64,000 nucleotides of DNA, taken from the NCBI RefSeq assembly GCF_042657385.1, contig NZ_JBHSLA010000004.1, forward strand, positions 62,001 to 126,000, given 5' to 3'. Shown one piece after another: positions 35,694 through 45,741 of this stretch. The translations under genes and the position numbers were made by a program. Positions within the stretch are counted from its first letter, which is position 1. The number at the start of each line of letters is the position of its first letter. The stretch is from Algorimicrobium hallyeonense. GTDB lineage: Bacteria > Bacteroidota > Bacteroidia > Flavobacteriales > Flavobacteriaceae. Below the pieces are notes generated by a model, which was not told the origin of the DNA, searched no databases, and saw only the letters and a program-made list of their open reading frames with translations.

Positions 35694-37613
35694 TTGAAAA
35701 ATCACCTCACGCTCCTACTCGTTTTTACGTTTACTATATTTTCATTTGCTCAAAAAAAGACAGAACCAACACCTAAAGAAATTCAACTTGCCGAAACGCT
35801 AAAAGAAACATATCCAGATGATCACGTTGCTTCGGAAAGTGAGAATTATCATATTTCATTTGAGTACAACAAAAAAACAGAAAAAGTCGAGGTCCTAGAA
35901 ACTATTACCAAAAAACTCATCAGTTTAGATTCTCGAGCAGACATTCAAGTATATAGTTTTTATAATGGCGAATCGGAAATTGAATCCTTTGAAATAAAAT
36001 ATAAAACGGATCGTGATGCTGATTTTTACATTAAAGATGAAGCCATGAAAAGTGATGATTTGTTTCACAATGATGCCCGCGTAAAATATACAAATATAGA
36101 TTTCCCACTTAAAGGCTACAGGTATCAAATTGAAACTGTTAAGCGTTATAAGGACATTAAATACTTTACCAGTTTGTATTTTAATGATGATTATCCAGCT
36201 GTAAAAAAAACGTTTACTATTGCTATTCCAAATTGGTTAGATTTAGAATTAAAAGAAATGAATTTTGACGGCTTTCCAATTCAAAAATCAGTAAAAGCGA
36301 ATGAGGATACTGATGGTAAAATCCATACGTTTATAATAGAAAACGTACCAGCTATGTTTGATGATAGCAGTGCGCCTGGACCATCCTACATTTATCCGCA
36401 TATTTTAATTTTAGCAAAATCATTTACTATAGATGCTGTAAAAACAAACATCTTTGAATCCACGCAAGATTTATACAATTGGTATAAAACATTGGTAAAT
36501 AGTTTAGAAAATGACAATACGGATTTACAGGAGAAAGTGGTTGAATTAACCCAAGATGCAGCAACTGACGAAGAAAAAATAAAAAACATCTACTATTGGG
36601 TCCAAGATAATATTCGCTACATCGCCTTTGTGGATGGAATTGCAGGCTTTAAACCTGATGAAGCGTCGCAAGTTTTCAAAAAACGGTATGGCGACTGTAA
36701 AGGGATGGCAAACCTGACCAAACAAATGCTAATTGAAGCTGGTTTTGACGCACGCCTAACATGGATTGGCACCAACCGAATTGCTTACGATTATTCAACG
36801 CCTAGCCTATCTGTAGACAACCACATGATTTGTACTATTTATACAAATGGAGAACCTACATATTTAGATGGAACCGAAAAATTCAACGCTTACAAAGAAT
36901 ACGCAAACAGAATTCAGGGCAAACAAGTATTAATTGAAAATGGTGATGAATTCATTTTAAACATCGTACCAAAAACAGCAGCCAATTTCAATAAAGAGAC
37001 CGTTAATTATAATTTATCCCTTGAAAATGAACAATTAAGTGGAACCGTTTCCAAAACCTTTAATGGCGAAAGTCGTTCGGGATTATTACAGTATTTAAGT
37101 CAGCTGCAAACCGATAAAAAAGACACCTTTTTAATGTGGTATTTGGATGGAGGCGATTCAAATATTAAAGTAACGGATATTATAACATCTAATTTAACCG
37201 ATAGAGAAATACCTATAAATATCGATTACAACATTACGATAAATAATGCGGTTTCATCCTTCGATGATACCATGTATATTGATTTGGATTTAGAGAAAGA
37301 ATTATCAGGTTATAATTTTGAAAAGCGCAAAACCGATTATGTTTTCGATTATAAAAAACATTTAGAATCCACAACGACGTTAAAAATTCCAGATGGTTAC
37401 AAAATTGGAAGCCTTCCAAAGGATATTGCTATTTCCAATGACAATTACAACTTAAAAGTATCCTTTACCCAAACGGATACTACCATTATTTATAAAAAGG
37501 ATTTTGAAATCACGGAAAGCGTTATTAAAAAGGACGGTTTTAATGAATGGAATGATTTTATAAAAAATCTTAATTCTGTTTATAACGAACAAATCACCTT
37601 AACCAAACAATAA
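35694..37613 (+). CDS. DUF3857 and transglutaminase-like domain protein (TTG start)
   Basis: A 639-residue exported protein starting with TTG, followed at once by a good signal peptide (ending SFAQ, residue 19). DUF3857 occupies about 60-230. A transglutaminase core follows with the catalytic Cys in KRYGDCKGMANL (about 339), His in VDNHMICTIY and Asp in TYLDGTE. The C-terminal region is beta-rich. It is probably a periplasmic protease or cross-linking enzyme. The next gene, 8 bp downstream, encodes a related but apparently inactive protein, so the two probably work as a pair. Confidence 0.85.
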   Translation: MKNHLTLLLVFTFTIFSFAQKKTEPTPKEIQLAETLKETYPDDHVASESENYHISFEYNKKTEKVEVLETITKKLISLDSRADIQVYSFYNGESEIESFEIKYKTDRDADFYIKDEAMKSDDLFHNDARVKYTNIDFPLKGYRYQIETVKRYKDIKYFTSLYFNDDYPAVKKTFTIAIPNWLDLELKEMNFDGFPIQKSVKANEDTDGKIHTFIIENVPAMFDDSSAPGPSYIYPHILILAKSFTIDAVKTNIFESTQDLYNWYKTLVNSLENDNTDLQEKVVELTQDAATDEEKIKNIYYWVQDNIRYIAFVDGIAGFKPDEASQVFKKRYGDCKGMANLTKQMLIEAGFDARLTWIGTNRIAYDYSTPSLSVDNHMICTIYTNGEPTYLDGTEKFNAYKEYANRIQGKQVLIENGDEFILNIVPKTAANFNKETVNYNLSLENEQLSGTVSKTFNGESRSGLLQYLSQLQTDKKDTFLMWYLDGGDSNIKVTDIITSNLTDREIPINIDYNITINNAVSSFDDTMYIDLDLEKELSGYNFEKRKTDYVFDYKKHLESTTTLKIPDGYKIGSLPKDIAISNDNYNLKVSFTQTDTTIIYKKDFEITESVIKKDGFNEWNDFIKNLNSVYNEQITLTKQ

Positions 37614-37621
37614 AAAAACAC

Positions 37622-39787
37622 ATGAAAATTAAATTACTCCTATTATGCACATTTGCGTGCACAACCCTGTTTTTTGGTCAATCTAAACTAGAAATAGAAG
37701 CTCAAACATTTTTTTGGGGAGAAAATGACACCTTTAAAAACGCGGTTGATATTCCTGAAAAATGGGAAAATGAATCGGCTGTAATTATCTATAAGAATGA
37801 AAATTATGATTTTCATAAGTTTGGTAAACGTGTGGAATACAAGTCGTCCATTCGCAAACGGATTAAGCTATTAGATCAAGCATCTGTTACTGAATTTTCA
37901 ACCTTCACTTATCAAAAACGATTCAACTCCTCAAAAGGCGTTTATGTTTACAATCCATCTAATGTTATTGTAGGTATTAAAATTATAAAGCCAGATGGTA
38001 CTGAAACCATTATTGATATTGAAAAAGAAGCCGTAGAAGTTGATGGTGAAACTAAAGTAGCAATGGCTAATTTGGAAATTGGTGATATAATTGACTATTT
38101 CTATTATAGTGTTGAACCATTTAAATCTATTGAGGCATTTGGTTTTAATCCTGTGGAGCAAACATTAAGTGAGGAATATCCCATAATGGATTACAAGCTA
38201 TATTTTGAAACGGAAAATGACTTTTTTATAAATTTCAACTCCTATAATGGTGCTCCAGAACTAAAAGAAATTCCCACCGAAAAGAATAATATGAGACGGT
38301 ATGAATTGACTGAAAAAGACATTGATAAACATAAATATGAACGTTGGTTTTATCCTTTAGTAGAATTGCCTTGTTATAAGTTTCAGGTATATTTTGCCAG
38401 ATCGGGCAGATTTGAAAACGATGCCAAAGCTTTCCTTCCCGAGAAAGAAGAAATAATTAAGAAAACAGTTTCAAAAGAAGAGATTTTAGACTTTTATAAA
38501 AGATACACTGCTTATGGGGATTTAGGTTCCATGGAGCGTTTTGTTAAAGAAAACGACTTTGCAAGCGAGCGCGAAAAGATAATAGCTGTTTACTATTTTG
38601 CGCGCCATCATTTTCTAACGCAATATGTAGAAGGTATTATTGTTGGTGAAGCGAATATTCTGGCCTCACCATTTATTACGACAAGAACGGTTCCGTATTT
38701 ATTTTCAAATGAGAAATCGTTTATACGGCATTTTATGGCTTTTTTATATGAATCTGATTATGATTATGACGTTATCGTGGGTAAAAAACGCTATGATGGA
38801 TCTTTAAATGATTTGCTTCTCGAGCGAAACACCAAAGTTATTATCAAAGTCAACACAGAAATACCTGTTTATTTAGAGGCTTTCAAAATTCATTCGGATG
38901 CCAATCAATTTCATCATTTATTAGAAGGTACCGATGTGTATAAATTATCAGCAAGCAGAAAACGATTGGATCAAATTGCAACCGGAAAATTACCACAATC
39001 AACCTATAAGGAAAATGAATCCTTGAAGGACATTACAATTACATTAAACGATGATATTTCAGGGTTTACGTATCAAGGTATTAACAAATACAAGGGTTAC
39101 GAAAAAGCAGATCATCAATATGACAAACTTATTTTTAAAGATTACGTTGATGAGGATTACCAAAAGTATGGAACAGAACCTTTTATGGATAAAATAAGAA
39201 ATAAAAAAACACGCGAAAAAACCAGAAAAGAACTTGCTGCGTTAGTTGAAAAACTTCGTGAGAAACAATCTGAAAGTTTAAAGAAAAATATAGAAGCTGA
39301 ATTAGATATTACAGAGGTTTCAGATTATACTTATACTATTAAAGAAACAGGGCGTTATGGATTTGATACGTACTTTACTTATGATGAAAACTTCACGGTT
39401 TCAGATGCACTCATTAAAAAAGCAGGGCCTAATTACATTTTAGAAGTTGGTAAATTAATTGGTGGTCAGGTGGATTTATCTGATGAAGAACGCAAACGAA
39501 CTGAAAATGTGCACATGAACTATCCACGAAGTTATAATTACAACATAACACTAAATATTCCTGAAGGGTATTCCGTATCTGGTTTGGATAAACTAAACAA
39601 ATCGGTTGATAACAAAACAGGCGCTTTTATCAGTACCGCATCAATGTCGGGTAATCAGTTAATTATCACTTCTACAAAACAATATAAAAACAATTATGAA
39701 GACCATGCCGATTGGCCATTAATGATGGCGTTTCTAGATGAAGCCTTCCAATTTACCAATGAAAAAATCTTATTGAAAAAAAATTAA
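37622..39787 (+). CDS. DUF3857 domain protein with degenerate transglutaminase region
   Basis: A 721-residue protein with a signal peptide (ending FFGQ, residue 20) and a DUF3857-like N-terminal half (RIKLLDQASVTEFSTFTY, about 80). In the region where the partner has its GDCK catalytic motif, this protein has EANILASPFITTRTVPYLF and lacks the Cys. The later His/Asp segment is partly kept (KIHSDANQFHHLLEGTDVY). It is thus probably non-catalytic. It is in an operon with the active homologue (8 bp gap) and ends at a strong hairpin. Confidence 0.8.
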   Translation: MKIKLLLLCTFACTTLFFGQSKLEIEAQTFFWGENDTFKNAVDIPEKWENESAVIIYKNENYDFHKFGKRVEYKSSIRKRIKLLDQASVTEFSTFTYQKRFNSSKGVYVYNPSNVIVGIKIIKPDGTETIIDIEKEAVEVDGETKVAMANLEIGDIIDYFYYSVEPFKSIEAFGFNPVEQTLSEEYPIMDYKLYFETENDFFINFNSYNGAPELKEIPTEKNNMRRYELTEKDIDKHKYERWFYPLVELPCYKFQVYFARSGRFENDAKAFLPEKEEIIKKTVSKEEILDFYKRYTAYGDLGSMERFVKENDFASEREKIIAVYYFARHHFLTQYVEGIIVGEANILASPFITTRTVPYLFSNEKSFIRHFMAFLYESDYDYDVIVGKKRYDGSLNDLLLERNTKVIIKVNTEIPVYLEAFKIHSDANQFHHLLEGTDVYKLSASRKRLDQIATGKLPQSTYKENESLKDITITLNDDISGFTYQGINKYKGYEKADHQYDKLIFKDYVDEDYQKYGTEPFMDKIRNKKTREKTRKELAALVEKLREKQSESLKKNIEAELDITEVSDYTYTIKETGRYGFDTYFTYDENFTVSDALIKKAGPNYILEVGKLIGGQVDLSDEERKRTENVHMNYPRSYNYNITLNIPEGYSVSGLDKLNKSVDNKTGAFISTASMSGNQLIITSTKQYKNNYEDHADWPLMMAFLDEAFQFTNEKILLKKN

Positions 39788-39810
39788 GAATTCTTATTCG
39801 TGTTAATTTA

Positions 39811-39899
39811 AAAGGCTGTCTGAAAAATGATAATATAAATTGTCAAACTGAAACCAATTCAGATTGACGAGAATTATCTAAACCTTCAGACAGCTTTTT
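39811..39899. terminator. Nested bidirectional terminator
   Basis: The outer stem GCTGTCTGA (39815-39823) pairs perfectly with TCAGACAGC (39886-39894), flanked by an A run on the left and TTTTT on the right. Inside is a second hairpin (GTCAAACTGAA 39842-39852 / TTCAGATTGAC 39858-39868). It lies between two convergent genes. Confidence 0.8.
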
Positions 39900-41273
39900 C
39901 TATGCATTAAAAGTCCGAAGTTTATAAGCTTTTATTTCTTTAACCACGCGAGGTGCTAGCATAAGCGTTGTAAACATAGTTGGAAAAGCCATGAGAGCAA
40001 AAAAGCCATCAATTAAATTAATCATCATACTTAAAGACGTGGTTGCTCCTAAAATAATACTCACGATATACATGTAGTTATAATAGTGTTTTTTATCGGC
40101 TCCAATTAAAAACGACAAACATTTACTACCATAATAGGAATAGGAGAATAGGGATGAAATACTAAAAACGGCAATACAAATTAATAGCAAGTATTTACCA
40201 AATCCTGGCATGGCATTTCCAAATGCAGACGCTGTTAAACTCACACCATTAGCATCCGTTGTTTGCCAAACTCCGGTTACTAAAATAGCCAAAGCTGTTA
40301 AGGTACAAACCACCAAGGTGTCAATAGCTGGTCCCAACATAGCCACTAAACCTTCACGGACTGGTTCCGAAGTTTTTGTTGCGCCATGAGCCATAGGTGC
40401 TGTACCAATTCCCGCCTCATTAGAAAACGCACCACGACGAATACCTAATAACATTAAACCACCTATAACACCACCTAAAAAGGTGTCGCCTTTATAAAAG
40501 CTAGCACTAAAAGCATCGGTAAAAATGAGACTAAAATATTTAGGCACTTCTTCAAAATTAACAATCAGAATAATGACAACCGAAACAAAATACAATAATA
40601 CCATAGCTGGCACGAGTTTGGAAGCTGTTTTACTAATCCTATTCAACCCACCTAAAATAACAATTGAGGTAATAATTACTAAAACAATACCAACTGCTAA
40701 ATTAGAAGTAAAACCAACTTCCACGCCATTAGGACGCAATAAAATATCATTAATGGCTTGGGTTAACTGATTTACATTAAAAACGGGTAACGCACCAACT
40801 AGACCACAAACACTAAAGAATACAGCTAATGGTTTCCATGATTTACCTAAACCTTCGGTAATAAAATACATGGGACCACCTTGCAAATCGCCAGCACTAT
40901 CTCTACCACGATACATAATGGCTAAGGTAGATGTAAAGAATTTGGTAGACATCCCAATTACAGCACTCACCCACATCCAAAAAACGGCTCCTGGTCCACC
41001 AATGGAAATGGCAACGGCTACTCCCGCAATATTCCCCATACCAATGGTAGAAGATAAAGCGGTTGTTAAAGCTTGAAAATGTGTAATTTCACCTGGATCG
41101 TCTGGGTTATTATATTTACCACGCAACACGTTAATGGCATGACCAAAAAACCGAAAGGGTAAGAATCTGGATAGAATTAATAAGTACAATCCGCCTCCAA
41201 TAAGCAAAATAAGTAATGGCAAACCCCAAGCAAACGAGGCGAAATCAGAAATGTATTGATTGAGTTGTTCCAT
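39900..41273 (-). CDS. AGCS family sodium:alanine (amino acid) symporter
   Basis: A 457-residue transporter with about 11 helices. The family marks are GNIAGVAVAISIGGPGAVFWMW (about 75-96), where the Gly-rich helix sits, and RRGAFSNEAGIGTAPMAHGATKT (about 285-307). It would import alanine or glycine with Na+. I prefer the ATG giving MEQLNQYISDFASFAWGLP; an ATG at 41291 adds six residues. It is monocistronic and convergent with the DUF3857 pair. Confidence 0.92.
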   Translation of the reverse strand: MEQLNQYISDFASFAWGLPLLILLIGGGLYLLILSRFLPFRFFGHAINVLRGKYNNPDDPGEITHFQALTTALSSTIGMGNIAGVAVAISIGGPGAVFWMWVSAVIGMSTKFFTSTLAIMYRGRDSAGDLQGGPMYFITEGLGKSWKPLAVFFSVCGLVGALPVFNVNQLTQAINDILLRPNGVEVGFTSNLAVGIVLVIITSIVILGGLNRISKTASKLVPAMVLLYFVSVVIILIVNFEEVPKYFSLIFTDAFSASFYKGDTFLGGVIGGLMLLGIRRGAFSNEAGIGTAPMAHGATKTSEPVREGLVAMLGPAIDTLVVCTLTALAILVTGVWQTTDANGVSLTASAFGNAMPGFGKYLLLICIAVFSISSLFSYSYYGSKCLSFLIGADKKHYYNYMYIVSIILGATTSLSMMINLIDGFFALMAFPTMFTTLMLAPRVVKEIKAYKLRTFNA

Positions 41274-41382
41274 AAATTTATTTGTAGTCATAAATGTAAC
41301 AAAGTCATTACAATTTTTGGGTGTTTTTAAAAGTTTAAACCATTCTCGCGGCTTGTTTCTTCGGATTCTATTTATTAAAAGT

Positions 41383-41390
41383 TAACTTTG
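41383..41390 (+). promoter_or_regulatory. -7 element upstream of DUF4833 gene
   Basis: TAACTTTG, a full match to TAnnTTTG, 87 bp upstream of the ATG at 41478. Confidence 0.45.
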
Positions 41391-41477
41391 GAGTTCAATA
41401 ATTAGAAAATTATACGCATTTTTTAAAGAAAACAAAAGCTTTCTTTTATTAACGGCCCAGATTAAAAATTAATTAAA

Positions 41478-42005
41478 ATGAAATTTATTTTTTCACTGTA
41501 TATCATATGTTTTAGCTGTTTTATCAGTTTAGCGCAAGCTGGATATCCAGAACCAGAAAAGACAGAAACTAGACTGTTTTATATTCAGCATAGTAACAAC
41601 CACAATACTTATGTCTATGATGTTAATTTAAATGGCAAGGTTATTAATCAATTAGAACCTATTAATGAGTACCGCATTATTTATACTGAAAATGGTATAA
41701 AAAGGCCACTGACAACCTTGCAGAAAAGTCGAGCTTATGGATTAATTCGCGTAGATTCTCAACCCAATTTATTCACGTTTCGCCTTGCCGCATCTAACAA
41801 ATTACTTTTTCATCTTTTAGTTACCAAAAATGAAGGCGCCAAAATATTTGTTACAGTTAATACTCGTAAAATATTTTTAGAAAAAATGTTTATTCAACTT
41901 AAAGCTGGTTTGTTTTCTATTAATGCTAAAGCCGATTACGTTCTATTTTATGGCACAGATTTTTATTCAGGAAAACCTGCTATGGAAAAGGTTTTAATGG
42001 ACTAA
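41478..42005 (+). CDS. DUF4833 domain-containing exported protein
   Basis: A 175-residue protein with a signal peptide (about 1-19). The mature part (RLFYIQHSNNHNTYVYDVNL, then YGLIRVDSQPNLFTFRLAAS) matches the DUF4833 family, a small periplasmic domain of unknown function in Bacteroidota. It is followed 71 bp later by a lipoprotein gene on the same strand. The function is unknown. Confidence 0.78.
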   Translation: MKFIFSLYIICFSCFISLAQAGYPEPEKTETRLFYIQHSNNHNTYVYDVNLNGKVINQLEPINEYRIIYTENGIKRPLTTLQKSRAYGLIRVDSQPNLFTFRLAASNKLLFHLLVTKNEGAKIFVTVNTRKIFLEKMFIQLKAGLFSINAKADYVLFYGTDFYSGKPAMEKVLMD

Positions 42006-42076
42006 TTTCACAAAATAAATTGTGAATATTCTAATAAAAACCCAATTACAATCAATTTTTATCTCAAATTCCATTA

Positions 42077-42904
42077 ATGAAAACTCAATATTTTATAATC
42101 CTATATTTAATTTTTAGCAGCTGCTCAAATTTGAAATATTTGACCCCTTTTGAAGGGTATGCTAATAAGCCTAAGGAGGTTGAATTACAATATTATAGAG
42201 TAAGCACTGTGGACAGTATAAAAACTATCAGAGCATCTTCAAAAAGTATCTCTTATTATGACAGAAAAGGTAGATTACTAAAAACAACATCATTTAAAGC
42301 GGACGGACCAAGCACTAGATACCGCCTTTTTACCTATGATAAATTTGGAAACCTAACGGAAGTAGCATCATTCAACAACACCAATAAAAAATCAAACCAA
42401 TTAAATTATTATTATAATAAACAGGGGCAAATAATAAAAAAAGAGAATATCAGAGAAAATAGCAAGATGGTAACAAATTCCGTTTATGACCGAAAAAAAA
42501 GAATGAGTAAATCAATCATGGTAAAAAATGATAGTATCTTCTTTGATAGTAGTATGTTTAAATATAATAAAGATTGGCAAGAAATAGAGCTAACATCCTA
42601 TCTTGAGTCAGGTGAACAAAAATCAAGAATAGAATTCTTCTATGATAAAAAAAAGAATCAAATCTTAAGTAAATGGTATAGGAGTGATAATTCGCTTAAA
42701 AATTTTTACGAAACAACCTTCAACGATAAAGGTGATAAAATAGCAGTTAAAAGATATAATTTTTTGGATGGTAAAACGAAATTGATAAGTCATAACCAAA
42801 CCGATTTTATATATGACAAATATGGAAATTGCATTGAAAAAAGATACTTTGAGAATGGTGTTTTGAAAATGATTTTAAAATATAAATTCAGATATAAAAA
42901 ATAA
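42077..42904 (+). CDS. YD-repeat-like lipoprotein
   Basis: A 275-residue lipoprotein (lipobox LIFSSC, Cys16). The mature part is built from about eight degenerate units with a core of YDxxGxxxK, e.g. YYDRKGRLLKTTSF, TYDKFGNLTEVASF, YYNKQGQIIKKENI and IYDKYGNCIEKRYF. This resembles the YD/RHS beta-strand repeat or the MORN-like 'toxin-antitoxin YwqK' type. It is short and lacks an RHS core motif, so a polymorphic-toxin role is unlikely. A surface-exposed beta-sheet lipoprotein is the best description. Confidence 0.65.
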   Translation: MKTQYFIILYLIFSSCSNLKYLTPFEGYANKPKEVELQYYRVSTVDSIKTIRASSKSISYYDRKGRLLKTTSFKADGPSTRYRLFTYDKFGNLTEVASFNNTNKKSNQLNYYYNKQGQIIKKENIRENSKMVTNSVYDRKKRMSKSIMVKNDSIFFDSSMFKYNKDWQEIELTSYLESGEQKSRIEFFYDKKKNQILSKWYRSDNSLKNFYETTFNDKGDKIAVKRYNFLDGKTKLISHNQTDFIYDKYGNCIEKRYFENGVLKMILKYKFRYKK

Positions 42905-42968
42905 AATTCTAGTAGCATTCAGATACAGAGATATAAATATGATATTAAAAAAAAATCAAATGCATAAA

Positions 42969-43916
42969 TTATCTATTCAAATAGGCTTCCACATGCGTTT
43001 TAATACGATTTTGAATATCCGTTACATCACCTTTTACAAAGGCTTCTCCTGTAATGTTTTCATACAATTCAATATAGCGTTCACTAACAGATTGGATGTA
43101 TGCATCACTCATGTCCGGAACAGTTTGTCCTTCTAATCCTTGAAAATTATTGGCAATAAGCCACTGACGCACAAATTCCTTGGACAATTGCTTTTGAGCT
43201 TCGCCTCTATTTTGACGCTCTTGATAACCATCTGCATAAAAATAACGTGAGGAATCTGGGGTGTGAATTTCATCAATCAAAACAATGTGTCCATCTTGTG
43301 TTTTTCCAAATTCATATTTGGTGTCTACTAAAATAAGTCCTCTAGAAGCTGCTATTTCGGAACCACGCTGAAATAATTTGCGGGTGTAATCTTCTAAAAC
43401 ACGATAATCCGCTTCAGAAACAATACCTTTTTTCAGAATGTCTTCTCGTGAAATGTCTTCATCATGATCTCCCATATCTGCTTTGGTTGCAGGCGTGATT
43501 ATTGGTTGAGGAAATTTATCATTTTCTTTCATCCCCTCTGGCATAGTCACACCACACAGTATGCGTTTTCCTGCTTTATATTCACGAGCTGCATGACCGG
43601 ACATATATCCACGAATTACCATTTCTACTTTAAAAGGCGTACATAAATGGCCAACCGCTACGTTTGGATCTGGAGTAGCTATAAGCCAGTTTGGAACCAC
43701 ATCTTCCGTGGCTTTCATCATTTTTGTCGCAATCTGATTCAGAATTTGTCCTTTATATGGAATTCCTTTGGGCATCACCACATCAAAAGCGCTTAACCTA
43801 TCTGTTGCAACCATAACGAGCTGCTCATTGTTTATATTATAAACTTCTCGTACTTTACCTTTATAAAGGCTTTTTTGTCCGGGAAAATTAAAATTAGTAT
43901 CCGTAATTGTATTCAT
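42969..43916 (-). CDS. purC: Phosphoribosylaminoimidazolesuccinocarboxamide synthase
   Basis: A 315-residue enzyme of purine synthesis that joins CAIR and aspartate with ATP. KSLYKGKVREVYNI (P-loop-like start), TDRLSAFDVVMPKGIPYKG, VIRGYMSGHA and LVDTKYEFG ... LIDEIHTPDSSRYF are the classical signatures and are intact. The length is that of the longer, yeast/Bacteroidota-type enzyme rather than the 237-residue E. coli form. TACTTTTA at 43942-43949 is a possible -7 box. No other pur gene is adjacent. Confidence 0.94.
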   Translation of the reverse strand: MNTITDTNFNFPGQKSLYKGKVREVYNINNEQLVMVATDRLSAFDVVMPKGIPYKGQILNQIATKMMKATEDVVPNWLIATPDPNVAVGHLCTPFKVEMVIRGYMSGHAAREYKAGKRILCGVTMPEGMKENDKFPQPIITPATKADMGDHDEDISREDILKKGIVSEADYRVLEDYTRKLFQRGSEIAASRGLILVDTKYEFGKTQDGHIVLIDEIHTPDSSRYFYADGYQERQNRGEAQKQLSKEFVRQWLIANNFQGLEGQTVPDMSDAYIQSVSERYIELYENITGEAFVKGDVTDIQNRIKTHVEAYLNR

Positions 43917-43983
43917 TTAAAGTTGGTTGTTGTTTGTTTGGTAAAAGTAAATTGTTTCTTAATGTCAAACAAATCTAAATGTA

Positions 43984-44012
43984 AAAAGGGAGAACTATTT
44001 GTTCTCCCTTTT
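43984..44012. terminator. Hairpin terminator between OMP gene and purC
   Basis: AAAAGGGAGAAC / GTTCTCCCTTTT, a perfect 12-bp stem with a 5-nt loop. It lies just downstream of the outer-membrane protein gene, which is read on the minus strand. Confidence 0.85.
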
Positions 44013-44034
44013 ATCAGCTGTTGATATATTTATA

Positions 44035-44547
44035 TTAATTGAATCGGATGTTGTACGTTACACCAACTCCAACATTTGATAAATTTAAATCGTTTTCTGC
44101 AAAGGTATTTTGGTAATAGGCGTAAAAATTCCAATCGCGGTTATGGTAACCAACTTGTGGGTTAAGATACAAGCCACCATCATTATTATCTATATTGGCT
44201 AAAAAACCGTAACCTACATCAGCACCAAAAAATAAACCGTCTGGTGTAAAGTAATATCTAAAAAAGGCGGCAGCTGGAATAACACCAAAGTCCTCGAAGT
44301 CGTCATTTGCAAAATAATGGGTGTAACCAGATGCAAAACCTATGGCAACATTTGGATTAAACAAATATTGTCCTCTAATGTCTGCCCCTACTGTAAAATC
44401 GGAAACATCACTTGCATCCCCTACCGGAATACCAGCTGTTAAGCCAACTTTTAACCAAGAGTTATCTGGTGTTAAATCTACATTGTCATCCTGTGCAAAC
44501 ATTGGACTAAATCCAAATAATAATGCTACTAAAAATAATTTTTTCAT
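44035..44547 (-). CDS. Small outer-membrane beta-barrel protein
   Basis: A 170-residue protein with a signal peptide (MKKLFLVALLFGFSPMFAQ). An eight-stranded-barrel type sequence follows (VGLTAGIPVGDASDVSDFTV, FFGADVGYGFLANI, VGVGVTYNIRFN) ending in an aromatic. The family is the OmpA/OmpX-like 'outer membrane beta-barrel' group. I start at the ATG at 44547, which gives a normal signal peptide. It is flanked by its own terminator. The function is not predictable. Confidence 0.85.
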   Translation of the reverse strand: MKKLFLVALLFGFSPMFAQDDNVDLTPDNSWLKVGLTAGIPVGDASDVSDFTVGADIRGQYLFNPNVAIGFASGYTHYFANDDFEDFGVIPAAAFFRYYFTPDGLFFGADVGYGFLANIDNNDGGLYLNPQVGYHNRDWNFYAYYQNTFAENDLNLSNVGVGVTYNIRFN

Positions 44548-44694
44548 TTTGTCTCTTTTTTGATTAGAGTACAAAGTTGGACAATAAACAGAGAATTATC
44601 TTACAGCATTCAAGGCTATGTTTATAGAATTATAGGAAATCACCATTGAAAACCACTTCAAACACCTGACTAACAGCGTAAAACACCAGAATAA

Positions 44695-44720
44695 AAAAGC
44701 CAGTTAGAAAACCGACTTTT
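44695..44720 (-). terminator. Terminator of phoH
   Basis: On the minus strand AAAAGTCGGTT / AACTGGCTTTT pairs throughout if G-U pairs are allowed, with a 4-nt loop and a T-rich tail. On the plus strand two positions mismatch, so it works mainly for phoH. Confidence 0.6.
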
Positions 44721-44747
44721 AAAAGTAAAAAAATTAGTTTGTAGGTA

Positions 44748-45701
44748 TTAGTCCACGTTCTCAATACTTTTATAGGCTTCAATAACTTTTTTTACCAATT
44801 TATGGCGAATAACATCCTTATCATCTAAAAATATCATCCCCACACCTTCTACGTTTTTCAAAATGAGCAAGGCTTCTTTTAGTCCGGAAATGGTGCGTCT
44901 TGGTAAATCTATTTGTCCAGGATCTCCTGTTAATAAGAACTTGGCATCTTTACCCATACGTGTTAAAAACATTTTCATTTGGGCATGTGTGGTGTTCTGA
45001 CCTTCGTCTAAAATAACAAATGCATGATCCAAAGTTCGTCCACGCATAAAAGCTAAAGGTGCAATTTGAATGGTGCCGTTTTCAATATAATGCGCTAATT
45101 TTTCAGGCGCAATCATATCGCGTAAGGCATCATACAAAGGTTGCATGTAGGGATCTAATTTTTCCTTTAAATCGCCAGGAAGAAACCCCAAATTTTCACC
45201 AGCCTCAACCGCTGGACGTGTTAAAATAATCCGTTTAACTTCTTTATTTTTTAAGGCACGAACCGCTAAAGCCACACCGGTGTATGTTTTTCCTGTTCCA
45301 GCTGGACCAATAGCAAAAACCATATCGTTTTTACGCATGCTTTCTACCAATTTACGCTGATTGGCTGTTTGGGCTTTAATTAATCGGCCGTTAACACCAT
45401 GAACAATCACTTCGCCACTTTTAGCGCTAGTCTCATAATCCGCTTTACTATCACTGGTTAAAACGCGTTCAATAACATTTTCGTCTATCTTATTGTATTT
45501 CATATAATGCTCCATGAGCATATTAAAGCGTTTATCAAATTCTTCCAGTAAATCTTCATCGCCATAGGCTTTGATTTTATTACCTCTGGCAACAATTTTT
45601 AGTTTTGGATAATACTTTTTAAGGAGTTCTATATTAACGTTTTGTGCACCAAAAAAATCCTTTGGTGATACGTCTTCAAGTTCGATTATGATTTCGTTCA
45701 A
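44748..45701 (-). CDS. phoH: PhoH family ATPase (TTG start)
   Basis: A 317-residue cytoplasmic P-loop NTPase. An N-terminal small domain (KLKIVARGNKIKAYGDE) precedes the PhoH domain with Walker A GPAGTGKTYTGV (about 136), Walker B FVILDEGQNT and the TGDPGQIDLPR motif. PhoH/PhoL proteins act in RNA metabolism and ribosome assembly. The start is TTG (45701): an in-frame stop lies two codons upstream and the next Met is near residue 60, while the family N-terminus starts exactly here. A -7 box on this strand is at 45758-45765. Confidence 0.9.
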   Translation of the reverse strand: MNEIIIELEDVSPKDFFGAQNVNIELLKKYYPKLKIVARGNKIKAYGDEDLLEEFDKRFNMLMEHYMKYNKIDENVIERVLTSDSKADYETSAKSGEVIVHGVNGRLIKAQTANQRKLVESMRKNDMVFAIGPAGTGKTYTGVALAVRALKNKEVKRIILTRPAVEAGENLGFLPGDLKEKLDPYMQPLYDALRDMIAPEKLAHYIENGTIQIAPLAFMRGRTLDHAFVILDEGQNTTHAQMKMFLTRMGKDAKFLLTGDPGQIDLPRRTISGLKEALLILKNVEGVGMIFLDDKDVIRHKLVKKVIEAYKSIENVD

Positions 45702-45741
45702 AAGCTAGGCGATTTAATTAAATTAATCTATTTAGTTTTAT

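Noticed and set aside
42077..42904. RHS/polymorphic toxin
   Set aside because: Only short degenerate YD-like units in a small lipoprotein; no RHS core motif, toxin tip or immunity gene.
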